DNA from: Emydura subglobosa
Taxonomy: Eukaryota; Chordata; Testudines; Chelidae
DNA: 64,000 nt
Assembly (NCBI GenBank): GCA_007922225.1
Contig: ML679959.1
Location: 27,756,540-27,820,539 of the forward strand
Direction: 5' to 3'
The translations under genes and the position numbers were made by a program. The notes below the pieces were generated by a model. That model did no database searches. It had not been told where the DNA came from and saw nothing but the letters and a program-made list of their open reading frames with translations. Positions 1 to 12,030 of this stretch are shown here, in pieces (positions within the stretch are counted from its first letter, which is position 1; every line of letters begins with the position of its first letter).

Positions 1-1027
1 AAAGGCGTTTCGTCAGGAGAGCCACGTTTTTATCTTCTAATACCGCAGAAGAAAGCATAGTGGTGGTGCGAAGCTTTGTACACCGCTCCGTCTCACTGCA
101 CTGCATATCAGCACCGTCAGAGCGAGCATGAGTGATGGTCAAGGGTTAGCTGGTCCATAGAGGCTGAACTGCCCTCTCTCTTCACAGCTGATCTTCTCCA
201 TGTCAGGGCTGGGACATGTCGAACTGGGCAGTACGTGGGCTGCGCCTGCTCATGCTAGCCCTGTTGGATGGGTAACCAGAAGACTGCAGTCTCCCAACGC
301 AGTCAGTCCAGCACACCTTTCAGGACACCGAGCAAACCACGTAATCACTGATGGTAATCAAGCTCTATGATGGATGCCTCGCCAAGGTTTGGCTTGATGG
401 GACCACTGTCACAGGATATTCCTGTGGAGACCCCGCAATCCAGAGAGCTTGCCTTATGGACGCCTCTGCAAGCTGGGCCCGCACATCGGCGTGCTTACAG
501 AGCTCCTTAGGGATCTTTAAAGGCATTTCTGAAGCCTGGACGGGCTGAGCATGTTTAAATGACGTATTGGTTGCAGAGGACTTGCTGTGTCTTCCATGGT
601 GTGGGAGGAATTTGGCTTCTCTGCTGTGCTTCATCTCTGTGCTGCAGTCTGATGGAGTGATAACAGAACAGCCAGCCGGACTCTCCGAACGCAGAACGTT
701 GTTGCATTCAAGATGTTTTGCGTTATTGCCGCGCAGCAATAACTCAGGTGCTACAGGAAGAATAAAAATGCACTAAGCTACGCTAGCGTGGGTACCTTTA
801 AAACATTCCTCATAGCTGCTAGGGGAAAACTCCCAGATACCACAGTGATGGGTGCATTAAGACATGGAAGAGGTGGAGAGTCTATTAGTTTGTGTAGGCT
901 GGGTGGCAGGGTTCTGGTCCCTGATTGTGTATTTCTGGTGATATTTTGCACTTCTGTAATTGAAGATTTCAGAATTCTTAACAAACATTGTGTCAAGCCG
1001 GTGAGCCAGGAAAAATGTGGTTCTCCT
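1..1027. other. unannotated sequence, no gene seen
   Basis: Nothing recognisable. Several open frames of 65-124 codons overlap each other on both strands, which is what chance frames do; none shows a domain, signal peptide or consistent codon use. Confidence 0.6.
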
Positions 1028-1150
1028 CGATGTATAGATGTGGAAACGGAGGCACATGGTGGTTAAGTGACATAGCCTAGGCAATGCAGGAAATTTGGAA
1101 ATAAAACACGGATATCCTGATCCCACAAGCCAATCCTCTCTCCTTCTGAT
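1028..1150 (-). repeat. CORE/MIR-type SINE fragment, antisense
   Basis: Contains the antisense core of the tRNA-derived SINE: a run like 'gatgtggaaacggaggcac' followed by 'gttaagtgacatagcctag', the reverse of the usual 'caagtcactt...cctcagtttcc' block. Heavily diverged, with neither end preserved. Confidence 0.55.
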
Positions 1151-2494
1151 CCAGTTACCTGGACTTTTGCAACCAGAGGTTGAAAAGTGCTATTACCTAT
1201 AAAGTATTTTTCTTTTTACTAGTAAAATTAGATTCCTCCTACTGAAAATCAGTGCAGCAATTAGTCTGAGGCAAGCTGAAATCTGAGAGTATTTAATACC
1301 CTGGATGCCTGTCGTCAGTATATGACGTGATCCCAACAACATGTTGTTATGGTAGGAGTTACCAGGTGGTGCTCTTACATAGTCTTACAAGTTTTTTTTT
1401 AGTCTGTGAGCAGTCTTCAAAGAAATGCTGTATTGTTGTTAGCGCTGTGATGCTGCTGCTTTTGCGGGAGATGTTGCAAGCAGCTGGAGAGTTTACTGTC
1501 TGCCTTAATCTCTCTAACTAGAATCCGTTTGAGGGGCAGAGTTGTTTCCCGGGAACAGGTATTTGTGTCTGGGATGAGATTTCTGAAACAAACAGCATGT
1601 GTGCTGTTTTTGACCATCTCTATTCAAGGACTGATCTATCTGGTGTAAAGAAACAAGTTACATTAAGAATATACCCAGACTCTGCATCACTGATTCCGCC
1701 TCCAATAGAAACCTGACCGGCAAAGCTCCAAAATCAACTACTGCTTGGTAAAGCGGGCACAGTATTGTGACTCATCAGTTTTTAAAGACTTTTTTAACAT
1801 CCAGCTGGCTCCCTGTGCTAGGAAGGAAGCTGGTTCTTGCTCCGTGTCGGTTGTGTATTCTCGAGCCCCTACTCTGTAGATATCGTAAAGACCAGTTCCA
1901 GCAGAGCTGTCCATTGTGGCAGCTGCTTCCCTTCGATATACTTTTTGTTCTTCAGATAAATCTGTCTTCATCTGCGTAGACAATTTTTTTTCCTAAAAAA
2001 AGAATTGTTATAATCTTTTGAAATTAAAACCAAACAGATGTGGGGACGGGTAAATGGATGTTAAGAAATAGAAAACAATCAATTAAATAGTACATAGTGT
2101 GTCATTTTCCTTGGAAACTTAACAATAAATTGAAGAGTATTTTAACAGCTTAGTCATTTCAATTGCATTTGAACTTTGCTAATGGGTTGTTTGCATGGGG
2201 ACTTCAGTCATTTTACAGTGGGCTCTCGTCTTTGGTACCACTCTGTTTGCTTTTTTTTTTAAACTCTTACTAGCAGCAGGAGTGTTTTTGTAGTCAGTTG
2301 GATCATCGTTAGTAAAAGATGACTTCATGGAAAATGTGTGTGCACTCCAGCTAAAATGGGAGGAATCATCTGCTGTTCTGGAGGTGACTCTTTTTATCAG
2401 TAGTCATGAAATATGTTCAGATGTGATACTTTCCATCTGAGAGGAATTTACAAATAACAAACGCTTGCCACACCTCTAGAAGACAGGAAAGTAT
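1151..2494. other. unannotated sequence
   Basis: No repeat or gene recognised. AT-rich around 1980-2170. Short open frames only. Confidence 0.5.
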
Positions 2495-2615
2495 CAGCCC
2501 CAGTGTACCAATGAGCATTGCAGATACAGAGTGGTTAAGTGACATGTCTGAGGTCACAGAGTGAGTCTGTGTCAGAGCAAAGAATAGACTCTAGATATCT
2601 TGACTCCTGGTGCTG
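2495..2615 (-). repeat. CORE/MIR-type SINE fragment, antisense
   Basis: Antisense core with 'ggttaagtgacatgtctgag' and 'gtcacagagtgagtctgtg', then an antisense B-box side reading 'tcttgactcctggtgct'. This matches the order expected for an inverted MIR-like SINE (tail, core, tRNA head). Confidence 0.65.
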
Positions 2616-2699
2616 AAGCTGAGTCGCAAGATACCGTGTATCCCTGTAGGTATTTTACCAGCAAAGCGACTCTTGCTAAAAACAAAAGACCAATATTTT

Positions 2700-2855
2700 A
2701 AAAAGAACCAGTGATTCAAGGGGAGCTCAGGTTTTATGACAGCGTTACATTAATATGAACTAGGGCACTTTTAATTCGGGCCAGTTAGCATACAGCACGT
2801 TAGAAGTCGCAACTTTTTGGGGTGCGTTGCTATTCTGTGTAGACAAGACCTGGGA
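2700..2855. mobile_element. possible DNA-transposon (MITE) end
   Basis: Ends in 'tgtgtagacaagacc' near 2836-2850, which resembles the 'gtgtagacaagccc' terminal motif of short turtle MITEs. Only one end is clear, so the left limit is a guess. Confidence 0.35.
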
Positions 2856-3344
2856 CCTCTTGAAGGTAGCTGATTTTCAACTGAGGCCACCTTCGTGTCT
2901 TTTGCAGCTGGGCAAACTGAAGCATCCAGAATCACTGGTCACTTTTGAAAATTGTAGCCCCAAAGCTCTGCTGCTTGAAAGAGTCACATTTTTAGTGTCA
3001 GATCATTTTTTTTCTCATCTCTCGGGCTGTGTAACTTTGCCCGATCCACAGTTACACATATGGTCATGCTGCAGAACAACCAGACAGTCACAGAGTTGCA
3101 GTTACTGTACTAGGGCAGCTAGAACATTCAGCACAGAGAAAGCAAGGCGCTTGCCTTTGAAAGCAGTTGATAGTCTATACTAAAAGCAGCGTCTGCTGCA
3201 ATCTGCGGGTTTACCACCTGTAATATGGTATGTGGTGTGTTAATCCGGACAGTGGACTGAAAAGCGCTATTGAAAAGTAGCGTGATGTTCTAGAATGAGC
3301 TAACTCCTGAGAGACGGAACCTTATCTAATGGTTTCTGTTCTGG

Positions 3345-3440
3345 GTTTGTACAGCACCTAGCACAGAGGGATCCTGGTCCATGGCTGGGAATCCTAGACG
3401 TTTCCACAATCCACATCGTTGTTAGGAGTAACAACAACAA
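3345..3440 (+). repeat. SINE 3' tail
   Basis: Reads 'gtttgtacagcacctagcac' then a ggatcctggtccatggctggg-like stretch and an 'aacaacaacaa' end. This is the sense tail of the second SINE subtype in this window (compare 17740-17865 and the antisense copy at 60636). Confidence 0.7.
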
Positions 3441-3454
3441 TGGGCGTTTTGGGC

Positions 3455-3655
3455 TCTAAGCCTGGCTTTGACCCCGACGGGCTGCGTGACTGTGGGCAAG
3501 TCCCAGATGGCCTGGCTTTGAGATGTGCTGAACCTCTGCAGCTCCCCCATGCTTTTGGTAGCTGTGTGGGTGCTCTGTGCTTCTAAAAACCAGAGCATTT
3601 AAACTCTGTGCCTTGTTCCCCCAGCGTTAAAACGGGGTCAGTAATGTCCCTCCAT
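3455..3655 (+). repeat. CORE/MIR-type SINE split by a MITE
   Basis: The first part, up to about 3511, has 'gctgcgtgactgtgggcaag' (the 'gggtgaccttgggcaagtc' core). The core resumes near 3608 with 'tgtgccttgttcccccagcg' and 'aaacggggtcagtaatg'. The 3512-3604 interval between the halves is a separate foldback element. Confidence 0.65.
3512..3604. mobile_element. short foldback MITE inside a SINE
   Basis: The left arm 'ggcctggctttgagatgtgc' followed by 'tgaacctctgcagctccc' is answered by the right arm 'gtagctgtgtgggtgctctg' and 'cttctaaaaacca'. It resembles the 'ggcctgattttcagaggtgctgagcac' foldback family seen again at 46.0 and 50.1 kb. Confidence 0.55.
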
Positions 3656-6600
3656 CTCTCCCGGCTGGCTCAGAATGCACTTTGAGCTCCTTCGCTGAAG
3701 CATCACCTGCCTGACCCTGTGCTAGTAGGGGAGGTCTGCATGGCTATTTTTAGCCCTGCGTTGAGAAGCTGAGTCAGTTGACCCAGGTGCCGAGACTTGC
3801 TGGTGCAGGTTTTGTTTTTTTTTCCCCTTCTGTGTAGACATATCCTTAGAGTCTACAAATGTGTTGCCATTGGGAGCGGGTGCTACAGAAGGGCAGCGTG
3901 TGATTACTTGTCTCCTATTGTTGTTAAATCAATATGCTGTTTTCAGAGCCGTGTATTTCAAATCCACAGGCATGTTCAACATGTGTTTTGGTATGGCAGC
4001 TCCTTTGATATCCAGCTCCTCTCCTTGTGCACGTGTAGGTTGCTTTCAGAGAGGAAGGAGCTTGTAAATTTGTCCAGGCTGTTGGACACTCGGGTCTTTA
4101 CAGAGCAGGGATGTGTCTTTGCAGTTCAGATAGCAGCCCAAAGACTACATTTATGGCCACTGACTGGTCCGATTGGTAGGCACAAGGCAGGTAGCAATGC
4201 AGCTATTTCTGCCTCCTTTTAGCACATGGACAGTGTGGTGTGGAAGCGTGTGGGCGAATCTTCAGGTTCCATTTTGAATGCTTGTGCTTAAAAATTGCTG
4301 CCTTGTTAAATGCTCAAGTTTAGAAAAGTGCATTTGGAAAGAAGGGAGGCTATTTTTTTGTGTTGTGTTCTTCATTTTCTGGATGATTGCTTTGTCTACA
4401 AGTGCCCTGAATTGATTTCTTGTTTCCTGCTAATCAGTGGGCCCGCAATTACCACCTCCTCTGATTGCAGCAGTAATGCCAACGAGCGCTTTCATGTCCC
4501 TGAAGGCTGTACACTTGAATTCCTTCCTTTCTGCGTGTACAATCTGACTACAGCCGGTGGCTTTTAGGGCTTTTCCTAAGGGTTTAGATGAGGGTCCTGA
4601 TAATACAATACGTTGTTGTTGGTACATCAGCCACCGCGTACAACTGCATCTAGAACACTTGGTTATTTATCAGTTCATTCTATGTGGAGAGGCACCAAAG
4701 GGCGCTCTTCAAAGCCGTATTGGAGTTTCTGCACGGACCCAGGGTGAGGGTTCCCAGGAAAGCCAGTTGCCCAGTGGCAAGTAGGAGACCCAGGTTTGAA
4801 TAATCCCTGTTCTGAATTAGGGAGAGCCCAAAGTGGGGTCTAGAGAAGGCTGTTTCTGATGGCAGGCACTGTGGCGGAGGAGAAATCGCAGAGTGGCCGT
4901 CGAAGCTGCAGGGCCGAGGGACCGGTTTTGAAGCTAGTCCGGCACAGACCCAGGAAGGATTTTCAAAGCAGAGGGCGTTTGAGGAGGAGAAATGGATGAG
5001 CAGTTGGAGTTCTTGTAGGCTGGGGCAGAGCCAAGAAGGTGAGCAGCGGCTGAAGTCCGAAGAAGTGGGTCAGAAGGAGGCCAGAAAGCAGGGAGCTGGC
5101 ATAACCTACCCGTAAGCCCTGGAGTATCTTCTCTGAAGATAAGGAAACCAGCTGATTATATGATGTCAGCTGGCTTGTGAACACTCTTGCATTTATTAGT
5201 CTATTGACCCAGCATCTCATGCTGCTGACTGTCAAAGAGCAGTAATCCTGCTCTGCGACTGCTTCATAATGCTGAGTGAGACTTCTGGCGCCAAAGCAGC
5301 CAGTCGGTCAGTTTCGTCATCTCAGTGCTGACCGGGGGATGGGGTTTTCATCTTCCAAAGTGGCTTTTTTGCTGGGTTTTCCATGGGCGCTTGGCCCTGC
5401 CATGCACCCTGGGGCCAGCGTTGTACACAGAACCTTTCCGTTCTCACCCTTCTCATTCAAACGCACACCCCCAAAATATCCAAAGTCAGGCTTTAAATAT
5501 TACGATCTGTGGGCCGCCAGAAATCAGCGTGTGGTTCACTGGCGCTAACCTGACTTACACCGGCTGAGGATATGGCCCTGGGTACTTGCTACTTCAAAAT
5601 CTTAATGAAAACTGAGTGGAAACGGGGGATGCAGGTGGGGGTTAAAAATAACCCAGTTTAGTCTTTTCTGGCTGTGGCTATCTGTGCTGCTCACACAAGC
5701 TTCTGCGTGTCTCAAGGTTTGAGGTTGTGGGTTAGCAATATTGGTGAAGTCGGCCCACCTCCGCTTCTCAGCCATTTGTGAAGAATGTTGATAAATTTAA
5801 GTAATAGTCTCGCAAGTGGGAGATAAGAGATAAGGAGAAATAGTCCTGCAGGTAACCAGCTCTTGATTAGCATGCTGCAGAGAGAAAGCAAACATAAAGT
5901 GGTCTTAATGAAGGCAGCACATGCAGAGCTATCTTGGAATGCTGATATTCTTTCTTTATCATTTACACAGTCCTGTAAATTTATATGGCACTTTACACAC
6001 AGAGGAAGGTGAGATCCTTGTCTTGAAAAGTTTGCAATCAAAGATTGAAGAGGCCCAGGTGAGGGAGGCAATGGGTGGACTGCTGGAGAGGAAAGCAAGA
6101 TAAGGCAGATTGCTGGAAGAAGGGACTTTTGAGGCGAGGGATTTGTAGGAGGCCAGAGGGCACTTTTCAGAAAATGCGACAAAGGGCACTTCCAGGCTGA
6201 GGAGAAATGGATGGGTGGAGGTTTGAAGCTGGGAGTGGGAGGGGATGAAAGGCACTGTAAGGAAAGAAGATTGAGAGGATGGGCAGGGAGGAAGAAAGGA
6301 GAGGAGGGATGTGGGCATGGGACAGGAGTATTTTGTAGGGCATCAAAGATGAGGCATGTTCAGATGCCCGTATGTCGGTGTCTCTTGGTGGTTAGCGGAT
6401 GTGTGCTAGAAGCTGTGCTGTAAGTCGGCTGCCAGGATTAGTCATCTCCCAGCATGGGTGGTACCAGATTCCTTTCTGAACTGGTGGGACTTTGACCTGG
6501 CTGAATTCCAGTACGAAAGGCAATCTTTACTATGTTTGACTGCCTTATATTTCTGGAGAGAGGAGGACTGATTACACTCCACGCTCGCCAGCGATCACTT

Positions 6601-6974
6601 GTTCAATTGTGACGACTTTGAGAGCTGTTAAAAACGAGCAGTTCATTCATAAATTGCCTCCCTGCATTTACCACTGGCTAATTTTGTCCTTCAGGCACTT
6701 GTCCAAGGCTGCCCGGCTGCAGACCCTTTGCTAGAGGTGCATTCCAGGGCCACGGAGAGAGCTAATTTGTTAGGTAGAAGTGAAAAGGGATAAGGAAGAT
6801 GTAGGCTGTCCTCCAATGACCCTTGATTTGACTTGGGTGGGCTAAGTGCCTCGCTCTGTCACAGCCAGTCTACAACAAAAGAAGACTCAACTTCTCAGCG
6901 AAACAAATACTAGTTTTTCAGGAAATCCTAGCGGTTCAAATTGGTGAAGACCCACTAAACCTAGCTCATCCTGT
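3656..6974. other. unannotated stretch, mostly unique-looking
   Basis: No gene. A piece near 3780-3860 with 'tgtgtagacatatccttaga' resembles a MITE end. Around 4860-5250 and 5960-6420 the sequence is purine-rich on the + strand (repeated gagg/ggaggag); it may be a decayed long repeat but I cannot name it. Open frames of 141 and 156 codons lie here without recognisable features. Confidence 0.45.
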
Positions 6975-7535
6975 TCATGCAGTACGTTGTTCCCTGCAAC
7001 ATAGCCTCTTTCCTAGTCTTGTTTGAAATGTCTCAAGGGATAGAGATTCCGCCACCTCCCTGGGCATTTTGTTCCAGGTCGATGATTATCATTTACCGCC
7101 GTAACTCTTCAGAGCCCCAGTCGGGGACCAAGACCCCCTTGTGGTAGGTGCTGTACAATCCGAACAAACAGAAGATGATCCTTGTCTCAAGGAGCTTACA
7201 AACTGAATCTAATAGACTCAACAGTCAAGAAGGTCTTCATCCGCAGTCAGCCTCCTTTTCCTTTGCGTAATTTAATCCATTGCTCCTAATACACACCCTC
7301 CGTTAAAATAATCCCTCTTGATCTTTTGCACGTTCACCCTTCGTACCTGTAGAAAAGTTATCCTGAGATGCTACTTAGTTATTATGGAGCTGCGCTATTC
7401 AGTATGTACTTAACATTGTCCTCACAAGACATAGCCCCCTTCCAGCCCAGTCATCGTTTTTGTTGCTCTTCTCTGGGCTCTGTCCTGTTTGCCGACCCCC
7501 TTCCTAGGGCTGAGATGTCTAGAACTGGATGGAGG
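6975..7535 (-). mobile_element. CR1 LINE fragment, antisense, split by a SINE
   Basis: Antisense of the 3' part of CR1: 'gttccctgcaacatagcctc', 'tgtttgaaatgtctcaaggg' and 'ccgccacctccctgggcatt' on the left; 'aaaataatccctcttgatc', 'ttttgttgctcttctctggg' and 'gagatgtctagaactggatg' on the right. These correspond to the segment encoding the C-terminal region after the reverse transcriptase. No frame is intact. A SINE interrupts it at 7091-7215. Confidence 0.8.
7091..7215 (-). repeat. SINE tail fragment inserted in CR1
   Basis: Reads 'agccccagtcggggaccaag', 'taggtgctgtacaatc' and 'ctcaaggagcttacaaactg', the antisense tail of the SINE subtype at 60636-60898. CR1 sequence lies on both sides in the same orientation, so the SINE is the younger insertion. 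Confidence 0.8.
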
Positions 7536-8933
7536 GATTCATGAACAGACTTCATTCTGGTCCCTCTATTTCCCTCCTCTACCTTCCCCCCATCCAATCG
7601 TCCTCCTTCCTAGTCAGAGACTGCTTCTTGGCAGCAAATAAAAGGTGTTGGGAACTCAAGGGCATCGCTGTGGGAGTTTGGTGCCGCCGCTACATGGCGT
7701 GCTTTTCAAACCGAAGAAAATTTGAGTTTAGACCATCTTAAATTGCCAGTTATTTTGACTCTTTTCTTTTAGTCTGCAATTTTTTGGGGGTGGAGGGAGA
7801 CGGGAGGGGAGGATGAGGAGATGAATCATTCCCGAAATAGAGCAATACAGAGTATTCCATTACATTTTCAACATGTTGGAATAGGAAGGATTGATGACCT
7901 CATAGTTTACAGTGCATGAGCCTGCACTCCTGCTAACAGTATTTTTAATACAAACAAAAAACCTCCCGTTGTTTTATTTCAGGCTAGCAGCAAATCTCCA
8001 GGAGCAGTCGGTGTATGTCGTGTTTTGCAATATATTATACCTTTGTAAGAGAGGGATCCAGGGTAGTTATCGAAATGGTTTTACCCAGGGTTGCAAAATC
8101 TGGTTGTTTCAAAGCTGATGAAGCAGACGCTGAGCGTTTTTGGATCCAAAGCACACAAGGACTGTTTACCAAGTAAATAAAGACGGGGGAGAAAAAGAGG
8201 AGTCCAAAAGCGGCTTAGGTTTTTTTTTTAAGTGGTAAAAATTAGAAACCCTGTGTGTAGATAATTAATTTCCATTTTCGCTATTTGAACAGAGATGTGT
8301 TTAACAGATAAGTAATCAGCTCCTGTGGAAAGGTTCTAGTGACTCTGTACTCTGCCTCTTTAATCACCTCTCCTGGTTAAATACCTGTGATAAGAGACAG
8401 CTCTCAGAATGCGCTGAGGATGGGCATTTTCAGGGCAAGGCACCTGCCCCTGAATTTGTGTGTGTAAATGGGCACTTGCTGGCATAACTGCTTCCTGATG
8501 TGCACATTTGGAGGCAGGCGGGGCAAACGCGCGCGTAGGTGGACAGATGCACTGGTTGTGCCATGAGGCCAAAGTCAGACACGGCGTTGCTCTGGCTTCC
8601 GTGGACTGTTGTTTGGCCATAAGCGTTGGAGGGACGTGCAGGGACAGGTTTGTTTCTGAACGGGTGGTGATGGAAGGGAAATGTGGAGTACAGAGCCTCC
8701 AGTCGTGGAGGGCTAGGAAGCAGATTCGTAATAAAAATGTTCAAAACTACCCCACAAAACATTTCTGAAATGGGATATGTGGCATAAAATAGGAGGGGAT
8801 GTCCTGGGGTGCCAACATTTTGCTGGGATGAGCAGTGCTTTGCTCTGTAAGTAAGATGGCCATGGCCATAAAACATACGCCATAGCATCATCATGTAATA
8901 TGATCGTGCATGTATGTGTTTGCATAAGATAAG
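7536..8933. other. unannotated sequence
   Basis: No gene or named repeat. Overlapping frames of 86 and 154 codons on the minus strand and 86 on the plus strand between 8360 and 8894 cover the same bases and none has domain features. Confidence 0.5.
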
Positions 8934-9180
8934 TTAATGGAGGATAGGGCAATGAATGGTTGTTAGCCAAGATGGTCAGGGATGCAACCCCTTGCTTGGG
9001 GTGACCCTAAACTTCGGACTGCCAGAAGCTGAGAGGGGCAGACGGGGTGGATCACTCCAATTGTCCATTTCCGTACACTCCCCCTGAAGCGATGGTAATG
9101 ACCACTGTTGGAGAAAGGATACTGGGTTAGGTGGACCATTGGTCTGACCCAGTATGGCTGTTCTTACATTCTCACACATG
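8934..9180 (+). mobile_element. CR1 LINE 3' end (turtle PsCR1-like)
   Basis: The sense 3' untranslated part includes 'ggttgttagccaagatggtc', 'gactgccagaagctgagagg', 'ggatactgggttaggtggac' and 'cattggtctgacccagtatg', finishing with 'gctgttcttacattct'. This layout matches the 3' end of the CR1 group described from turtles. 5'-truncated, as usual for CR1. Confidence 0.85.
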
Positions 9181-10254
9181 TAAATATAGGTTGAAATGCA
9201 CAGACATAGGTTTGTGAAGAGACTTGTCCTGTGGTGTAATGTACACTTCCATACATATACTGTGTGTACATTGGGCTATATCCATGGCAGGTGTATATTG
9301 GCAGAGTTCCCTACCTCAGAAAACTCTTTTTCTGTCAAGGCCATTTTTCATAACATTTAAAGTCATTGTTCTGAACTCGCTGCGGTTTTAAAACGCTTTG
9401 AAAGTGGGACACAGTCCTTTCTTCCCGAAATGCATTTATTCCTTCTCAGGGAAATTCTCCTGTCGCTTGTAAGAGCTGGAATTTGTGTCTACAAATGCTG
9501 ACGTGTTTGAACAATCCCATCTTGTCAGGCGGTGTCATCCTTCCACTAAGTAAAAACGAAGAGTTGTTGGACCCCCTCTACCTTGACAAAGTCCCTCTTC
9601 AAACCAAGTGTGTGTTCATTTGCCTATGAAAACATGTAAGTCCATGCCTATTTGTCTCTGAATCATTGTCCTTGTAACCTTGAATAATGTTCACATCAAC
9701 CCTCCAGAGCTGATACAAGGAAACATTTCCAACACAACTGACAACAATCGGGTCAGATTCTTGCCCAGTCCTTGATGACAGAAACAACACTAAAAAAAGA
9801 AGAAGAGAAAAGACACACACACCTTTTTTCCCTCCCCCTGAAAGTCTGTTTCCTCAAAACCCTGTTTTCACAGAAGACTCTGTATTTCCTAGAGTCAACG
9901 TTTCCATGTCTGACAAAAAAATAAATTGCAGAAAGTCAGCATGTGGTCTGGCGCGCTGCCAGGCAGAGCGCGCTCTTGGGGTTATTATTAGGTAGATAAC
10001 TGTATCAAGAGCTGAAGCGTCATCTTGTCTCTGAAGGCTGCAGCGCTCCGTGTTTGAAATGCTGATATGTTTGATACTTCTGAGAAAATCTATTGTACTT
10101 TCTCAAATAACTTTTTGCAGCAATAACTTGGTGTCATAGGAGTTCCTGGGGGAGATGATAGCAGCTCCGCTGATATGCTCTGCTATAATCGAGGTTACAG
10201 AAGAGTTTCCATTACTATAACCCGCTGCTTTTACCTGCTCCTTTAATAAAAGCA
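9181..10254. other. unannotated, repeat-poor
   Basis: No gene seen. The 9960-10250 part shows no repeat signature and has an even, unique-looking composition. Confidence 0.45.
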
Positions 10255-10650
10255 TGCATGGAATCTTACAGGCTTGAGGCTAGTTGTACACTTGGGTGAA
10301 TTAAGTTCTTGCAGACCTCCTGGTAGAGGGTGGATTCAAGAAGGGATTGTGAGGAGTAAAGGTTAGTGGCTTTATGGATAAATTCAGGGAATGATGCTCT
10401 GTGTATGAGAGGTATCTGAAAGAATGTTACAGGAGAAACAGATAAGCAGAACATTGAATCCAGCATCGGCAGCGTAGCAGAGAGGGTAGGGGGATGATGG
10501 TGGAGAGATGAGCAGATAAGCAAGAAGGAACAGAGTTGTGGAGGGCCTTGAAGGTCAGGATGTGCTGCTTGATATGGCAGAGTGGGATTCACAGAGCAGG
10601 GTAATGTGATCAGAATCATAGGCTAGGAAAGTTCTTATAAAGTGCCATGA
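10255..10650. repeat. possible decayed long repeat
   Basis: Purine-rich sense strand with phrases such as 'gttgtggagggccttgaagg' and 'gggtaatgtgatcagaatc', which recall a sauropsid repeat that I cannot name. A 117-codon minus-strand frame spans it but looks incidental. Confidence 0.35.
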
Positions 10651-11224
10651 GATCCTCAGAAAAGCGTCTCTGTAACATTGCTAGATTCTGTGTGTCTATC
10701 TGTACTATCTATATCTCTGTAGGTCTATATATAAGACTCCAGTGGGAGGTATTTTGGCTGATGCACTCACAGTTTTAAGCCACAGCGAGAGATTTAAAAA
10801 TATCTCCCTGTTCTAGGAACATATACTGTGACAGATGTCATCCAGAGGGGGCGTGGCTTCCAAAAAGGGAACACAACGTTAGTACTACAAGCGTCAGTAT
10901 TCTAGTCAATTACTTATTACTTAGATAGCGCCACAAGACGTGTGAGTTGCATGATTTCTGCCTGTCAGAAATTTTTCGCACATCCAGTCAGGCAGCATCT
11001 GTCTCTCCTCTCTCTCTAAGTTGCTCATTCGTTCCTAATGAACTTTGTTAGGGGTTTTTAACTCGAAGCAAGACAAATAAAAGCGAAACAAAACACATCC
11101 AGCGGGTGAGCAAGGAGTTCGTTGTTGTTTATATTGCAGCACCAGCCAGAAGCTAGCTCAGAATTGGGGCCCTTTTCAGGTAGCCCTCCAATCTGCTGCC
11201 ACAGGTTATTACTTTACTGTATCA
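10651..11224. other. unannotated sequence
   Basis: Nothing recognisable beyond short AT-rich runs. Confidence 0.45.
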
Positions 11225-11441
11225 AATCATCTAGTGGCTCCATTTGAGCTCACAGCCCCATTGTGCCAGGTACTGTACAAACACACAGTAAGAGACCGTC
11301 CCTGCCCCAAAGAGCTTACAATTTGAAGAGGTGACAGGAGTCACAGAGAGAAGCGACTTGCCCAATGTCTCAGAACCAGGAATAGGGACTCTGATCTCCT
11401 CGGTGCCACTCTGCTGTCCAGTCACTAGGCCGTGCTGCCTT
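11225..11441 (-). repeat. SINE, antisense, nearly full length
   Basis: Starts with the tail ('agccccattgtgccaggtac', 'ccccaaagagcttacaattt'), then the core ('agagaagcgacttgcccaat'), then the tRNA-like head in reverse ('actctgatctcctcggtgcc', 'gtccagtcactaggccgtgc'). Order and length agree with the copy at 60636. Confidence 0.85.
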
Positions 11442-11936
11442 TTTAGGACAACGGACAAAGCAGCATTGGCAGGAGGAGAACAGGGAGGACCCCTTCTTGT
11501 CTGTCTGCTATGCAGAGGTGTAGGAGCACGTGGTGCTGCACAACATCACACAGCGTGCACAGTGCATCTGGCACATTCAGAAAGTGAGGGCATCCCTCTC
11601 CAACCCATTCTGCTGCGTGTGTGCAAACGGCAACGGGATGCGTCCTCTTCTGTTCTGTTCTGCAGAGGTTCTTGTACCGTGCTCATCACCGAAAGATCTG
11701 GGCATCTTCTAGTCGTGTGTTAAACAACGTGACTGCACACCTGTGGCATGTTTTGTTCTCTCATTCTCTTCCTGGGGGGGGGAGAAGTGCATGCGGGGGA
11801 GTGACTTGTTTTGGTAGGGTTTCTTTTGAAAAACTTCTTTATTTTCAATGTATCTGTTGCTGTGTATTTATGTGAGGGAAGGCAAGGGCGAAAGGTTGTC
11901 ACTTGGCCAAACCAGGATGGATCTTTTCGATTGTCA
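11442..11936. other. unannotated sequence
   Basis: Overlapping frames (84-130 codons) on the plus strand in different phases; no recognisable product. A G-run sits near 11774-11781. Confidence 0.45.
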
Positions 11937-12030
11937 GCTTTGTTCTGTTTTTGTATGGCACCTAATACAATGGCGTACTGGTCCCTGACCGCAGCTCCTA
12001 GAGTCCGTGGGAATGCAAAGATGATAAACG
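11937..12030 (+). repeat. SINE 3' tail
   Basis: Sense tail: 'ttgtatggcacctaatacaa', 'tggcgtactggtccctgacc' and 'gcagctcctagagtccgtgg'. No core or head precedes it. Confidence 0.7.

Noticed and set aside
3797..4222. 141-codon plus-strand frame with Cys-rich start
   Set aside because: Cys pattern is irregular, the T-rich start gives hydrophobic residues by chance, and there is no signal-peptide context or homologue I recognise.
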